Below are positions 16,695-25,284 of a stretch of 54,135 bases of DNA, in pieces. The position numbers were made by a program, and so were the translations under genes. Source of the stretch: Leptolyngbya sp. FACHB-60 (GTDB lineage Bacteria > Cyanobacteriota > Cyanobacteriia > Phormidesmidales > Phormidesmidaceae); the NCBI RefSeq assembly GCF_014695775.1, contig NZ_JACJOX010000040.1, positions 1 to 54,135 of the forward strand. Direction: 5' to 3'. The notes beneath the pieces are model-generated. The model saw nothing but the letters and a program-made list of their open reading frames with translations, searched no databases and was not told where the DNA came from. Within the stretch, counting starts at the first letter, position 1, and the number at the start of each line of letters is the position of its first letter.

Positions 16695-17029
16695 GGATCT
16701 CCTTAGGAATGTCTTCTTGTAAATTAACTTTAACGATTAACTAAAAATAACTTATCCATCTCTAGGCAGAACCTTTACTTCATCTGTTTAGTTGCTCCTT
16801 GGGGCAACACAGAGGATTTTTCCGATACCGAATATTCTTTAAAGGAATGGGGTATTGCTCGTTCTCTACGTCACGGTTTTCAAGGCTGAGAAAATCTCAG
16901 CCTTGAAAACCGTGACAATTCACCTAAAGGTGCCTTTAGTGACCCAACTTTTACCGATAAAGTCTCACTATCCTTCCTTTGAAAGATAAAGGAAAGATAA
17001 GCGCCAAATGCCTCTTTAAGGCATCGTTT
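16695..17029. other. Spacer with a long perfect inverted repeat
   Basis: No gene. It holds the 22-bp inverted repeat described separately and a small hairpin CTAAAGG-TG-CCTTTAG (16924-16939), either of which could end transcription of the DUF3891 gene. The A/T-rich side next to 16694 should contain the promoter of the diiron-oxidase operon. Confidence 0.5.
16870..16916. repeat. 22-bp perfect inverted repeat with 3-nt loop
   Basis: The arms 16870-16891 and 16895-16916 are exact reverse complements around AAA. The arm begins GTCACGGTTTTCAAGG and ends CTGAGA. It is longer than a typical terminator and has no T run on either side. It could be a terminator for the gene ending at 17030, a small mobile-element remnant or a protein-binding palindrome. 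Confidence 0.75.
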
Positions 17030-17767
17030 TTATCGATCGTCAGACTTTCTCAAAGTCCAGGATAAGGTTTTGCGAGGAGCCTCCATTAAAGCTTTAGTGA
17101 GCGCTTCGTTGGAGTCAAACTGAAGCTGCGATAGGTAAGAGGCATCAACCATAACCGTAAACTTGTCGCAGGAAAATGGCCAGGGCGTAACGCACAAATC
17201 GCCGGAATCCAGTTCATGAATGCTGTAGTGACTGCCGTCAGGACCATTGGTGATCTCAAGCTGTCGGCCGGCTGCGGGTATCTGGCGCTGAGACAAAATT
17301 AGCGATAGGCGATCGCACCATCGCATATAGGTATAGGCTTTTTCGGCGTCCTCTTTGGTAATTTCAAGCTCGGCCTGCCACTGGGCCTGGTGCTGGCGCT
17401 GCTCCTTCAGAAAGTTCGCCATTTCTGGGTCATCTTCTCCCTTAGCCTGGTTTAGAAAGCACAGGTGCATGGAGATCAGCATCGCTACCCAGCGGCCCTG
17501 ATATAGGGCTTCATCGGCATGTTTTTTTAGTTTGTCGACGGGCGATTCTTGGTCGAGGGTGAAATCTAGTGGTGCTCCAGCCTCGGTTAGCTGATTGCCC
17601 TCCCACTCTTTTTCAAGGTGGTCGTGGTGGGCGATCGCGGCAATGGTTTCGTAGAGGCGATAGGTCTTTTTGCTGAAGTCCCAATAGCCCGCAATTTGGG
17701 CCGCTAAAAGTGCGTGAGCACGGTGATAAATAATTTCCCAGCCATCCGTTTGAAGATTGACGATCAT
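17030..17767 (-). CDS. DUF3891-family protein
   Basis: A 245-residue soluble protein matching the DUF3891 family: the N-terminal YHRAHALLAAQIAGYW and IAAIAHHDH (His47, His48, Asp49) recall a metal-binding HD-like arrangement. The middle is helical and Gln/Glu-rich, and the C-terminal half is beta-rich (TPWPFSCDKFTV). The biochemical function of the family is not known to me. It opens the stress-type gene cluster that runs to 27.4 kb on the minus strand. The start ATG at 17767 has no strong ribosome site. Confidence 0.85.
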   Translation of the reverse strand: MIVNLQTDGWEIIYHRAHALLAAQIAGYWDFSKKTYRLYETIAAIAHHDHLEKEWEGNQLTEAGAPLDFTLDQESPVDKLKKHADEALYQGRWVAMLISMHLCFLNQAKGEDDPEMANFLKEQRQHQAQWQAELEITKEDAEKAYTYMRWCDRLSLILSQRQIPAAGRQLEITNGPDGSHYSIHELDSGDLCVTPWPFSCDKFTVMVDASYLSQLQFDSNEALTKALMEAPRKTLSWTLRKSDDR

Positions 17768-17863
17768 AGAGCTTGGTTTCGAAAAATTAAAGTGAGTATG
17801 ACTAGCGGCGCTGTGAGTGCTATGTAAAAAATAGCCAGGGCTAAGGTTTACCCATGCAACAGA

Positions 17864-17903
17864 TATCCAGACGGAACGCTGTATAGTTAACTCCGTCTGG
17901 ATA
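17864..17903. terminator. 12-bp perfect hairpin downstream of the LEA-like gene
   Basis: TATCCAGACGGA (17864-17875) pairs with TCCGTCTGGATA (17892-17903) around a 16-nt loop. It lies about 35 bp past the stop of the minus-strand lipoprotein gene. There is no T run, so intrinsic termination is only probable. Confidence 0.45.
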
Positions 17904-17938
17904 CTGGTTTTGATGACTTGCTTTGCTAAAGCTAGAAA

Positions 17939-18463
17939 CTAGCTGTTGGGCTGGTTAGGAGCAAGGCGATCTACAGTGTCAGCGGCCCCATTGACCATGC
18001 CGCGAGCGTTTTCACCAGCATTGTCGGCGGCGCGCTGGGTCGACTTACCAATATTTTTGGCAGCTTCCTTAGCCGACTGACGGACGTCTTTGGCGGCTTC
18101 CTTGACCGTCTGACCGGCGTCTTTGGCGGTTTCCTTAGCCGCCTGACCGAGGTCTTTGGCGGTTTCGCCGTACCGCTGAGGAATGGGCTTATCAATGTTT
18201 TCCTGAATCCGCTGCTCAGCTTGACGAATCATGCGATCGGCTTTGGCATCAGCCCCACTGGTATCCATGTCAGTATCTTTATGGGGATACATACCCTCGC
18301 TATCGGCTGTGGCTGGGTTGTTAGTGCTGCCAGAGCTGTTGCCAGGCACAGCGGCTTGGGTAGTGCCGCAAGCGGTTGTCGTCAGTACAACTAGGCCGGC
18401 TAAGAAGACAACTATCCACTGTCGTAAGGTGTTAGGGTTGAAAATGCGTTTTAGGGTTTGCAT
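17939..18463 (-). CDS. Lipoprotein with LEA-like 11-residue repeats
   Basis: A 174-residue protein. A signal peptide (WIVVFLAGLVVL) ends in the lipobox-like TTAC with Cys32 as probable lipidation site, followed by a Ser/Thr/Asn-rich linker. Residues 102-145 hold four consecutive 11-mers: AKDLGQAAKET, AKDAGQTVKEA, AKDVRQSAKEA and AKNIGKSTQRA, with a degenerate fifth. This is the pattern of group 3 LEA proteins and apolipoprotein-like amphipathic helices, which stay disordered in water and fold on drying or on membranes. The DNA shows matching 33-bp repeats. AAAGGAGC lies upstream of the ATG. A desiccation or membrane-protection role outside the cytoplasm is inferred. Confidence 0.82.
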   Translation of the reverse strand: MQTLKRIFNPNTLRQWIVVFLAGLVVLTTTACGTTQAAVPGNSSGSTNNPATADSEGMYPHKDTDMDTSGADAKADRMIRQAEQRIQENIDKPIPQRYGETAKDLGQAAKETAKDAGQTVKEAAKDVRQSAKEAAKNIGKSTQRAADNAGENARGMVNGAADTVDRLAPNQPNS

Positions 18464-18705
18464 AAGTAATGCTCCTTTGAAGAACTAAATTTGAACAGTT
18501 TGTGATTTTTTAATGGAAAAGGCCGTCAATAAAATCTTCCTTGACCTTCAGCAGTGAGCCACAACGTGTTCCTTGCCGAGAGGTTGATTCAAGAGTTTTG
18601 TCTATGTAGCAAACGATTGGAAAGCTACAATTGGCACCCCTTGAAACTGTCTCCCAGATCAAGGAAGATTTGGCCTGTCCACAAATTTCAGCGAATCAAG
18701 CGGCC

Positions 18706-19734
18706 CTACATTTGGCTCTGTAGCGACTGCTTGCTCTCCTTGAATTGCATACCCAGCTGCTGCTGCTCTTCGCTCGACATATTCTTGCGAATGGCGGCAA
18801 ACATGGTGCTTTCTTCTCCGCGGATGTGATGACCGAGCATGGCCTTGAGCTCCTTGAGCTTAGCCATAAACTGGTCGCCCGTCGAAGGCATGGCTTTGAG
18901 CTCGTTTAGCACGCTTTCCACTTCAACGGTCTCGTCATAAAGCTCTTGAGTGTCCTCGTTGCCATAAAACGGTTGCACAGCGGGGTAAACCACGGCTTCT
19001 TCGGCCTTGGCATGCACCATGAGGTCTTTATACAGCTGGCCAAACAATGCTTTGATTTGGTCTTCGTTGTCCGCGTTTCTGATTTCGCTGATCAGGGTTC
19101 TGGCCTTCTGGTGATCCATGAAGAGCAGATCTATGACGTCGGCGGACTCTTTGTCGGAGGTTTGCGTAACGGCGCTACCCACGATGCCGGTGGCAGCAGC
19201 AACTGCATCTTGCACCCGAGCCCACAAGCCCTGCTGGGGTTCTTGACCGGTGAGCTCTAGGGTCCCTAGATACTCAAGCATGCCCTTGAGTTGCTCTTGG
19301 TGGGCGCGGTTTTCAAAGTTGACAGTGTTGAGGGGGGCGATCGCCGCTTCGACATCTTGGCCAACGATCTGAGCCGCTTTGTGAACCACCAAACCCGACA
19401 TCACCTGGCCATGCTTTAGCAGCTCGTGCTGGGCAATTTTTTCGTACATGCTCAGCCGAGAGCTTGAGAGCGTGTTTTTTGCCTGGCTGACAAATTCTTG
19501 CACGGTGGGCTTGGGCTCGGCTTGTATCCCGTACTGGGTAATAGCTGTTTCAACGATATCTAAGTTCTTTTGGTCATCTTCGAGCATGTCTTCTAGACGC
19601 CTGCGCAGGTGGTCATCGCTGCACTGGCTGAGAAACTCCTGCTCGCTATCAATAATTAAATTTTGAATAGCCTTGATGTCGGCTAGCTTTTCTGCGATCG
19701 CAGTGCGCTTTTGATCAGTAAGTGTGGCAGGCAT
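18706..19734 (-). CDS. Hemerythrin HHE-domain protein with ferritin-like N-terminal region
   Basis: A 342-residue all-helical protein. The C-terminal hemerythrin cation-binding domain (about 195-330) shows the ligand pattern DLLFMDHQKARTLISE, VHAKAEEAVVYPAV and MLGHHIRGEESTMF, which is enough for a diiron-oxo site. The first 180 residues are a separate ferritin-like helical region with HELLKHGQVM. The end is Gln/Ser-rich. Such proteins bind O2, NO or iron, or sense oxidative stress. No signal peptide, so it is cytosolic. Neighbouring BON, LEA-like and CrtO genes fit an oxidative/desiccation setting. ATG at 19734 follows GGAGCCCC. Confidence 0.88.
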   Translation of the reverse strand: MPATLTDQKRTAIAEKLADIKAIQNLIIDSEQEFLSQCSDDHLRRRLEDMLEDDQKNLDIVETAITQYGIQAEPKPTVQEFVSQAKNTLSSSRLSMYEKIAQHELLKHGQVMSGLVVHKAAQIVGQDVEAAIAPLNTVNFENRAHQEQLKGMLEYLGTLELTGQEPQQGLWARVQDAVAAATGIVGSAVTQTSDKESADVIDLLFMDHQKARTLISEIRNADNEDQIKALFGQLYKDLMVHAKAEEAVVYPAVQPFYGNEDTQELYDETVEVESVLNELKAMPSTGDQFMAKLKELKAMLGHHIRGEESTMFAAIRKNMSSEEQQQLGMQFKESKQSLQSQM

Positions 19735-19929
19735 TATGGAGGGGCTCCATCCGAGAAGTCGCTCACAGTCTAAGAGTTTTAATCCGGGGCGATATCTGCC
19801 GATAGGACTGATTAGATCTGAATTTTACTGGCGCCATCTATTCCCCTTGGCGCAGCTTCAGAGCTTCCCCAGGCGGAATAGGGACAATACAAATCCAGCC
19901 AGGAAAAAGTATTCTAGCGGCCACATTTA

Positions 19930-19983
19930 CAGCAAAAGCCGCTCTTACCTCCTGTTTTGCGGAACTAGGAGCAGCTTTTGCTG
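19930..19983 (-). terminator. Hairpin downstream of the acidic BON-like gene
   Basis: CAGCAAAAGCCGCTC (19930-19944) pairs with GAGCAGCTTTTGCTG (19969-19983), 14 of 15 bases. It lies 18 bp beyond the stop of the minus-strand gene ending at 20001. A TAAATG tail replaces a T run. Confidence 0.5.
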
Positions 19984-20000
19984 CGATGTAAATCTGCGAG

Positions 20001-20393
20001 CTAGTGGGTTACCGACACCTGGCTGACATCGACCTCGCGGGTGCCGTCTAGATGTTTGGCAATATCCACAATGCGGTCTAAAGCCGCGCCGTCTACCGAG
20101 CCAGCCAAGCAGAGTGCGCTGCCGTGCTGGGTCAAAGTTAGTGTGTCAATAGAGGCTAGATCGGGCTGCTGGTCAAGGGTTTGAGCCAGCCGACGCACTA
20201 GCCCAAAAGAGTCGTATTCCCCTTCTAGGCCCATGCACTCCGGTGGCGGCGGCGGCGAGTGCATACCCGCTTTTTCTCTCAGTTCATCGTCGTAGGTGTT
20301 GGTGAGACCTGGGGTCATGGGGTTGTGCGATGAGGCCCCGTGGGCAGGGCTATCATCGCAGTGGTCAAAATCGATTTTGTTGTGCCAAGTCAT
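20001..20393 (-). CDS. BON-like domain protein
   Basis: A 130-residue soluble protein. The first 55 residues are disordered and carry a proline run (SPPPPPE). The rest (about 62-128) reads as one BON-like alpha/beta module: LVRRLAQTLDQQPDLASIDT, a strand ending ALCLAGSVDG, then a helix DRIVDIAKHLDG and the strand EVDVSQVSV. BON modules bind membranes or phospholipids and are common in osmotic-shock proteins. There is no signal peptide, unlike the secreted BON protein at 26953. The similarity is structural rather than strong in sequence. Confidence 0.75.
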   Translation of the reverse strand: MTWHNKIDFDHCDDSPAHGASSHNPMTPGLTNTYDDELREKAGMHSPPPPPECMGLEGEYDSFGLVRRLAQTLDQQPDLASIDTLTLTQHGSALCLAGSVDGAALDRIVDIAKHLDGTREVDVSQVSVTH

Positions 20394-20536
20394 AGTTCAA
20401 AAACAGGTTACTAAAGGATAGTTAAGGTACTGTAATTGATCTGCCTAGGCTTAATAATCGTTTGCGTCTGTAGCCCTGTCTCAACTTGTTTATCAATCAA
20501 CACCAAACTCTTTGAATTGGAGTAATTGGGAACGCC

Positions 20537-22252
20537 CTAGCGACCTAAACTAGCCACAGACTTAAACCGATCTTTCAACCAGTTGCCGGCTTCTTTTAGG
20601 TTATAGGACAGGGGTTCTTGCACACTGAGAAACACCCGAGCACAGTTGCGCCCCGGCATGCCCGAAATCGAGCCGCCTGGGTGGGTGCCTGCCCCGGTCA
20701 AAAACAGCCCCTCAATTGGGGTTTGGTAGTTGGCCAGCTCAGGCAGCGGGCGGAAGAACACCATCTGGTCGAGGGTCATGTCGATGTGATAGTGGTTGCC
20801 CTTGCGCACCCCGATGCGTTGGGTTAGCTCAGCCGGGCTTTCGACCCGTCGAGCAATGATTGACTGCTTGAGGTTGGGGGTATAGTCGGCCAACTTGTCG
20901 AGCACGCGATCGGCGACCTTGTTCTTCAACTCATCCGTCCAACCAGTGCCGAATAGCCCGGTACCCTCAGCGCCTTTGACTTCGTAGGGGGCGAAAAACT
21001 CAATCCACAGGGTGTGCTGGCCTGGGGGTGCCATTGTTGGATCCATCACCGTGGGAACCACCACATACAGCGAGGGGTCGTGATCAGGAATTAATCCCTG
21101 CATGGGCATGGTATGGGCTGTTTCTACCTGATCCACCGTGTCGGCAATCAAAACAGAGCCAATCAGATACTCGTCTTGGTGATTGTAGGCCTCAAAGCGA
21201 GGCATTTCTGACAGGGCACAGTCAATTTTCAAAATGCCTTCATTGTTGTTGACAATGCGGCGATCTAACCGCTCGCTCAGTTCAGGAGCAAAGGACTGGG
21301 CATCGGCGGCGGGCACTAAGTCTTGAAAGACGCGCTGGGCATCAATATTTGAAATTACCCCTTTGTTGGCTCGGTACTCTTGCCCATCAGCCGTTCGCAC
21401 TCCTTCAACCCGCCCTTCGGCGTTAATCAGAAGTCGCTCTACCGCTTGGTCGCAGAGAATGGTACCTCCGTGGTCTTCCACCATCCGCACCAAGGCGGTG
21501 ACCAGGGCCCCTGTACCACCACGGGGGCGAGCCATGCCAGGGTTATGGCGCAGCCCCATCATCATGGAACCGATGGCAAGGGTTTTCTCAGAGGGTGGCC
21601 CGCCCAGCTCTGACGACAGTCGCGCCAGGGGAGCTTTAACCACTTCTGTATCAAACCACTCGTTGAGGATGTTTTCAGGACTGGTAAGCATGGTACGTAC
21701 CAGATCCAGCGTTTTGTCTACGCCCCCTAAAATCGACAGCAGATCTTTGATGTTGTGCAGGCCGTAGTTGCCTAAGATGTCGACGATAGATTTTGGCGGT
21801 GCGTTAAATATAGGAGTAATTGCCTGGGTAAGCTTATCCCAGAAGGCCATATATTCTTTATATTGCGCCGCGTCTCTCTCGCTATAGCGAGCAATTTCAG
21901 CGCAGGTTTTGTCAATCGAGCGGTGGGCCAGAAATGCCCTGCCGTCAGCTTGGGGGCAATAGGTAATCGGGTCGCAAAAGAGATACTCTAACCCGTATTT
22001 CTCTAGCTCTAGCTCATCGACGACTGGCCCTAGATGGATGAACTCGTGGTCAATAGCGCAGAGGTTAAAACGAAAGCCAGGGGCTTCCTCTGGCAGGGCC
22101 TCTTCGGTGGTGGCAGCCCCACCGGGGATTGACCGTCGCTCTAGCAACAGGACACTGTAGCCCGCTTTCAATAGGTAACCAGCACAAACCAACCCGTTAT
22201 GGCCTGCACCAATAAGAATGACATCAAACGTTTGCATAGGACGATCGCTCAC
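20537..22252 (-). CDS. crtO: Beta-carotene ketolase CrtO
   Basis: A 571-residue FAD-dependent carotenoid ketolase of the phytoene-desaturase type, which makes echinenone or canthaxanthin from beta-carotene. It matches Synechocystis CrtO (Slr0088) from end to end from memory: GAGHNGLVCAGYLL dinucleotide loop (15-28), FRFNLCAIDHEFIHLGPV, GLEYLFCDPITYCP, NEWFDTEVVKAPLARL, KGVISNIDAQRVF, DPTMAPPGQHTLWIEFFAPY, and the C-terminal TGAGTHPGGSISGMPGRNCAR. The annotated start is GTG; ATG at 22237 (MQTFDV) is equally possible. There is no clear ribosome site for either. The product keto-carotenoid could quench oxygen radicals or serve the orange carotenoid protein (known role of echinenone). Confidence 0.95.
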   Translation of the reverse strand: MSDRPMQTFDVILIGAGHNGLVCAGYLLKAGYSVLLLERRSIPGGAATTEEALPEEAPGFRFNLCAIDHEFIHLGPVVDELELEKYGLEYLFCDPITYCPQADGRAFLAHRSIDKTCAEIARYSERDAAQYKEYMAFWDKLTQAITPIFNAPPKSIVDILGNYGLHNIKDLLSILGGVDKTLDLVRTMLTSPENILNEWFDTEVVKAPLARLSSELGGPPSEKTLAIGSMMMGLRHNPGMARPRGGTGALVTALVRMVEDHGGTILCDQAVERLLINAEGRVEGVRTADGQEYRANKGVISNIDAQRVFQDLVPAADAQSFAPELSERLDRRIVNNNEGILKIDCALSEMPRFEAYNHQDEYLIGSVLIADTVDQVETAHTMPMQGLIPDHDPSLYVVVPTVMDPTMAPPGQHTLWIEFFAPYEVKGAEGTGLFGTGWTDELKNKVADRVLDKLADYTPNLKQSIIARRVESPAELTQRIGVRKGNHYHIDMTLDQMVFFRPLPELANYQTPIEGLFLTGAGTHPGGSISGMPGRNCARVFLSVQEPLSYNLKEAGNWLKDRFKSVASLGR

Positions 22253-22731
22253 AATGATGCCCTGATGGTAGATAATCTGTTCCCGAGAAACGACCTGTCG
22301 TGAGGAATAGATTCGCTGACAATAGCTCCTTATAGTCCTGCTTTAACCAATCTATGTTTTGGCGTCAAGATAGGTTTTGAACCATATCCTCCAGCAGAAG
22401 TATTATGCTGCTATTTCCCTACAGCGACCCCAGGATTGGTGAGTGATCCAGCCTGTCCGACCTAGATTTTACTTGTCAAAAACAAATAATTGCGTTATTT
22501 CAAAGCGTAGCGCTGGCCATAACACTAGGGTTATGAGAGGCTGAGCAAAGCTAGATTTGGATTTTATCTGGCTTACCGTCGCCACCTTGATAGCTGTTAT
22601 TGATTGTCGTAGTCAAAGTAGCGACGGCTATGGATTGCTAAGAAAGATAATTGTTTGTCGCTACCAGAGATGCGATCGCCCCAGATTAGGACCAAAGTCT
22701 GAGTCTTCCACGGTGGTAAAAATACAATAAA
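22253..22731. other. Gene-free spacer of about 480 bp
   Basis: No convincing gene. It contains one HIP1 site near 22672 and an A/T-rich stretch near 22480-22500. Its left side must hold the crtO promoter; I see no clear -35/-10. Confidence 0.5.
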
Positions 22732-22762
22732 CCCCCTTCTCCACATAAATAGAAGAAGGGGG
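22732..22762 (-). terminator. Rho-independent terminator (minus strand)
   Basis: CCCCCTTCT (22732-22740) pairs with AGAAGGGGG (22754-22762). On the minus strand the stem is followed by TTTATTGTATTTTT. It ends the gene at 22803-23033. Confidence 0.75.
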
Positions 22763-22802
22763 ACTAGGCAGTTAACTAATTCGAAGCAAACGGAGCAGCT
22801 CT

Positions 22803-23033
22803 TTAGCTGGCCGACATTGTTTTCGTGAGGTGCTGGCGAATTTCTTGAATTTGCTCTGCCTCGGTCTGCTTAAGCCGATTAAACAGCTCAACGCATTCTT
22901 CAGAGTTGGCTTCGCGAGCATCTTGAATGTACTTGTCGTAGGCGTTTAGAGCCTCGGCTTTGCTTTGCATAACGGTCAGCCAGTCATATTCTAAATTGCT
23001 GACAACTTGCTGAGATTGGATTCCGGTAGTCAT
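22803..23033 (-). CDS. Small all-helical protein of unknown function
   Basis: A 76-residue hydrophilic protein, almost wholly helical: WLTVMQSKAEALNAYDKYIQ, then CVELFNRLKQTEAEQIQEIRQHL. It has one cysteine and no signal peptide. The pattern recalls a short ferritin-like or four-helix subunit but is too short for metal-site calls. GGAGGTAATTTACC before ATG is an excellent ribosome site, and a good terminator follows, so the gene is real. It sits among stress genes with the disordered protein at 23125. I do not recognise it. Confidence 0.78.
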   Translation of the reverse strand: MTTGIQSQQVVSNLEYDWLTVMQSKAEALNAYDKYIQDAREANSEECVELFNRLKQTEAEQIQEIRQHLTKTMSAS

Positions 23034-23124
23034 GGTAAATTACCTCCGAGTTCTTGTGTTCACTGTGACTTGATTCAGGGCTTGCTCCCTCTCTCAAAAG
23101 AGAGTTTGTGGTTGAGTCGATGGA

Positions 23125-23409
23125 TTAACCTTGACGGGGGGAGTTAGCGGTAGGTAGATCGGTCGCTTCTGGATCAGAGCTGCTAGGCACATAGTCTTCG
23201 GCTTCGGAGGGTATCCCAGGCCCACCAGAGGCGTTGGGTCCTTCACCGGCAGCAGCGTTACGGGCTTCTTGCTGCATCAGTTCTGGGTTCTGATGAATAG
23301 CAGCGGTTCTAGCGCCTGGATTGTCGGCAACTTCCTCTAATAGTCGATTTTGTTCGCTTTCCTTGTCGTCAACATTTCCCATCAGTTCGCTTTCTTTATC
23401 GTTTGCCAT
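23125..23409 (-). CDS. Small acidic disordered protein
   Basis: A 94-residue, highly charged protein rich in Glu, Asp, Asn, Gly, Pro and Ser, with no hydrophobic core: DDKESEQNRLLEEVADNPGA, NPELMQQEARNAAAGEG, then SEAEDYVPSSSDPEATD. It is probably disordered, in the manner of hydrophilins. AAGGAGC precedes the ATG at 8-9 nt. It lies about 90 bp downstream-facing of the zinc alcohol dehydrogenase, on the same strand. No domain is recognisable; a role in dehydration protection is only suggested by composition and neighbours. Confidence 0.78.
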   Translation of the reverse strand: MANDKESELMGNVDDKESEQNRLLEEVADNPGARTAAIHQNPELMQQEARNAAAGEGPNASGGPGIPSEAEDYVPSSSDPEATDLPTANSPRQG

Positions 23410-23516
23410 GGGTTTTGCTCCTTAGGTAGTTGGCAATGTAGATCCGTGAATATGGCCAGCTGGGCCGTGTTTAGTCAGCCTGGTGCTGGCCTACGTAAAT
23501 TACTTTCGTCGTCTAC

Positions 23517-24701
23517 TTATACGGCGGCAGTAAAGGGCTTGAGAACAACCTTGATGCAGTTGTCTTCTTTGTCGCGAAAGATTTTGTAGGCGCGGGGAGC
23601 CTCTTCGAGGGGCAGGCGGTGAGTAATCAAGAAGGAGGGGTCAATGTCTCCCTTTTGCACCCGCTCTAGCAGCGGCTTGAGGTACTTGTGGACGTGGGTT
23701 TGGCCCGATCGCATCGTCAGCGCTTTGTTGACAAAGGCACCCATCGGCACTTTGTCGATAAACCCACCGTAGACGCCAGGAACCGAAATCTTGCCCCCCT
23801 TGCGACAGGCGGCGATCGCTTGCCGCAGCACCTGAGGGCGATCGCTTTCCAGACGTACTGCCTGTTTGACCGTGTCGTAGAGCGCCATGGGGCCAGTGCC
23901 GTGGGCCTCCATGCCGACGGAGTCGATGCAGCTGTCGGGTCCCCGACCGCCGGTCATTTCTTTCAGTGCTTCGCCAGGGTCGATCTCTTCGTAGTTGAGA
24001 ATTTCTGCCCCCCCAGCCTGGGCTAGGGCCAAGCGCTCAGGCACGCGGTCGATGGCGATCACCCGCTCAGCGCCAAGCATAAAGGCGCTGCGAATGGCAA
24101 ACTGGCCTACGGGGCCACAGCCCCAAACGGCTACTGTGTCGCCTGGCTGAATCTCGCAGTTTTCGGCCGCCATGTAGCCGGTGGGAAAGATGTCGGTGAG
24201 AAAAAGCACCTGCTCATCGGTGAGCCCATCGGGCACTTTTAGCGGGCCGACGTCGGCAAAGGGCACCCGCACATATTCGGCTTGGCCCCCGGCGTAGCCC
24301 CCCAGTAAGTGAGAGTAACCAAACAAACCCGCCGGCGAGTGGCCGTAAAATTTCTCGGCCATCCACGCGTTGGGGTTGGAGTTGTCGCACAGCGACCACA
24401 GATTTTGGTTACAGAAAAAGCAGCTGCCGCAGGAGATGGTAAAGGGCACCACCACGCGATCGCCCTGCTTGAGGTTAGTTACCCCTGGCCCGGTTTCAAC
24501 CACTTCCCCCATGAACTCATGGCCCAGAATATCCCCCGACTGCATGGTGGGAATAAAGCCATCATAGAGGTGTAGATCAGACCCGCAGATTGCTGTAGAG
24601 GTGACTTTAATAATGGCGTCACGCGGGTTCAAAATTGTCGGGTCAGGCACAGTGTCTACCCGAACATCGTGGGTGCCATGCCAGCAAACTGCTTTCATCA
24701 A
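23517..24701 (-). CDS. Zinc-dependent alcohol dehydrogenase (formaldehyde-dehydrogenase-like)
   Basis: A 394-residue medium-chain dehydrogenase. Catalytic zinc ligands Cys39 (CGSDLH) and His61-Glu62 (GHEFMG) are present, and the structural zinc loop has Cys91, Cys94, Cys97 and Cys105. The Rossmann motif VWGCGPVGQ follows. Length and sequence place it with glutathione-independent formaldehyde-dehydrogenase-like enzymes used for aldehyde detoxification. CAGGAG precedes the ATG pair. The gene lies downstream of a SRPBCC protein and a secreted protein on the same strand; ADH-SRPBCC neighbours are common in many bacteria. The exact aldehyde is not shown by the sequence. Confidence 0.92.
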   Translation of the reverse strand: MMKAVCWHGTHDVRVDTVPDPTILNPRDAIIKVTSTAICGSDLHLYDGFIPTMQSGDILGHEFMGEVVETGPGVTNLKQGDRVVVPFTISCGSCFFCNQNLWSLCDNSNPNAWMAEKFYGHSPAGLFGYSHLLGGYAGGQAEYVRVPFADVGPLKVPDGLTDEQVLFLTDIFPTGYMAAENCEIQPGDTVAVWGCGPVGQFAIRSAFMLGAERVIAIDRVPERLALAQAGGAEILNYEEIDPGEALKEMTGGRGPDSCIDSVGMEAHGTGPMALYDTVKQAVRLESDRPQVLRQAIAACRKGGKISVPGVYGGFIDKVPMGAFVNKALTMRSGQTHVHKYLKPLLERVQKGDIDPSFLITHRLPLEEAPRAYKIFRDKEDNCIKVVLKPFTAAV

Positions 24702-24823
24702 AATTCTCCTGGGGTGGTTGCGTTCGGCGGATCTTGGCCAACAGCCCTTAACAGTGCCGCCTCACCTGGGGGTTCGGGAATAGACATGCTTTGGGGGCTT
24801 GGCAAGTCAACAGGATTTAAATC

Positions 24824-25246
24824 CTAGTTGGGGTAGCGGTCTAGGGTTGGATTTTTCTCGGGCTGGACATTGCTACGGGGCGCATTAGCGGGCGACTTCT
24901 TTGAGGACCGCCCTGGCAACAGATTTTTGAGCCGGTCAACAAGGCCAACCTTTGACTCAGCAGGCGGCTGGACGTTTTTGCCCTGACGGTCGAGGGCAGT
25001 TAGGTCGACACCACCGGTAAAGTTTTCGTTGCTGATCGGGTTGTGGCTCGGACGCACGGCGCTAGTGCCACCGGCTCCGGTTTTGGACGCATCAGCCGCC
25101 TGGGCGCTGGGCATATAACCGACCGACCCTATCAAAAGGGCGATCGCTAGAGCAGTCAATGCTATCCGCCGACCGAGCTGAGCTTTCCTGACGGTGGCCT
25201 TAACGACTGAGACGAGAGAAGAAAAAGAGTAAAACAAAGAATTCAT
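24824..25246 (-). CDS. Small secreted protein of unknown function
   Basis: A 140-residue protein with a signal peptide: basic start, hydrophobic IALTALAIALLIGSVGY and a cut after PSAQA. The mature part is hydrophilic and low in complexity, with HNPISNENFTGGVDLTALD, RLKNLLPGRSSKK and a Pro/Asn-rich end. No domain is recognised. The DRLKNLLPG helix recalls ends of other small secreted cyanobacterial proteins. It lies between the ADH and SRPBCC genes on the same strand, so it is probably part of the same stress transcript. The ATG has no clear ribosome site. Confidence 0.75.
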   Translation of the reverse strand: MNSLFYSFSSLVSVVKATVRKAQLGRRIALTALAIALLIGSVGYMPSAQAADASKTGAGGTSAVRPSHNPISNENFTGGVDLTALDRQGKNVQPPAESKVGLVDRLKNLLPGRSSKKSPANAPRSNVQPEKNPTLDRYPN

Positions 25247-25284
25247 GGTACTAGGTCTAAAAACATTGGCAGTCAGCGTCAGGG

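Noticed and set aside
22253..22731. Riboswitch or regulatory RNA upstream of crtO
   Set aside because: No conserved core or stable multi-stem fold was recognised in the sequence.
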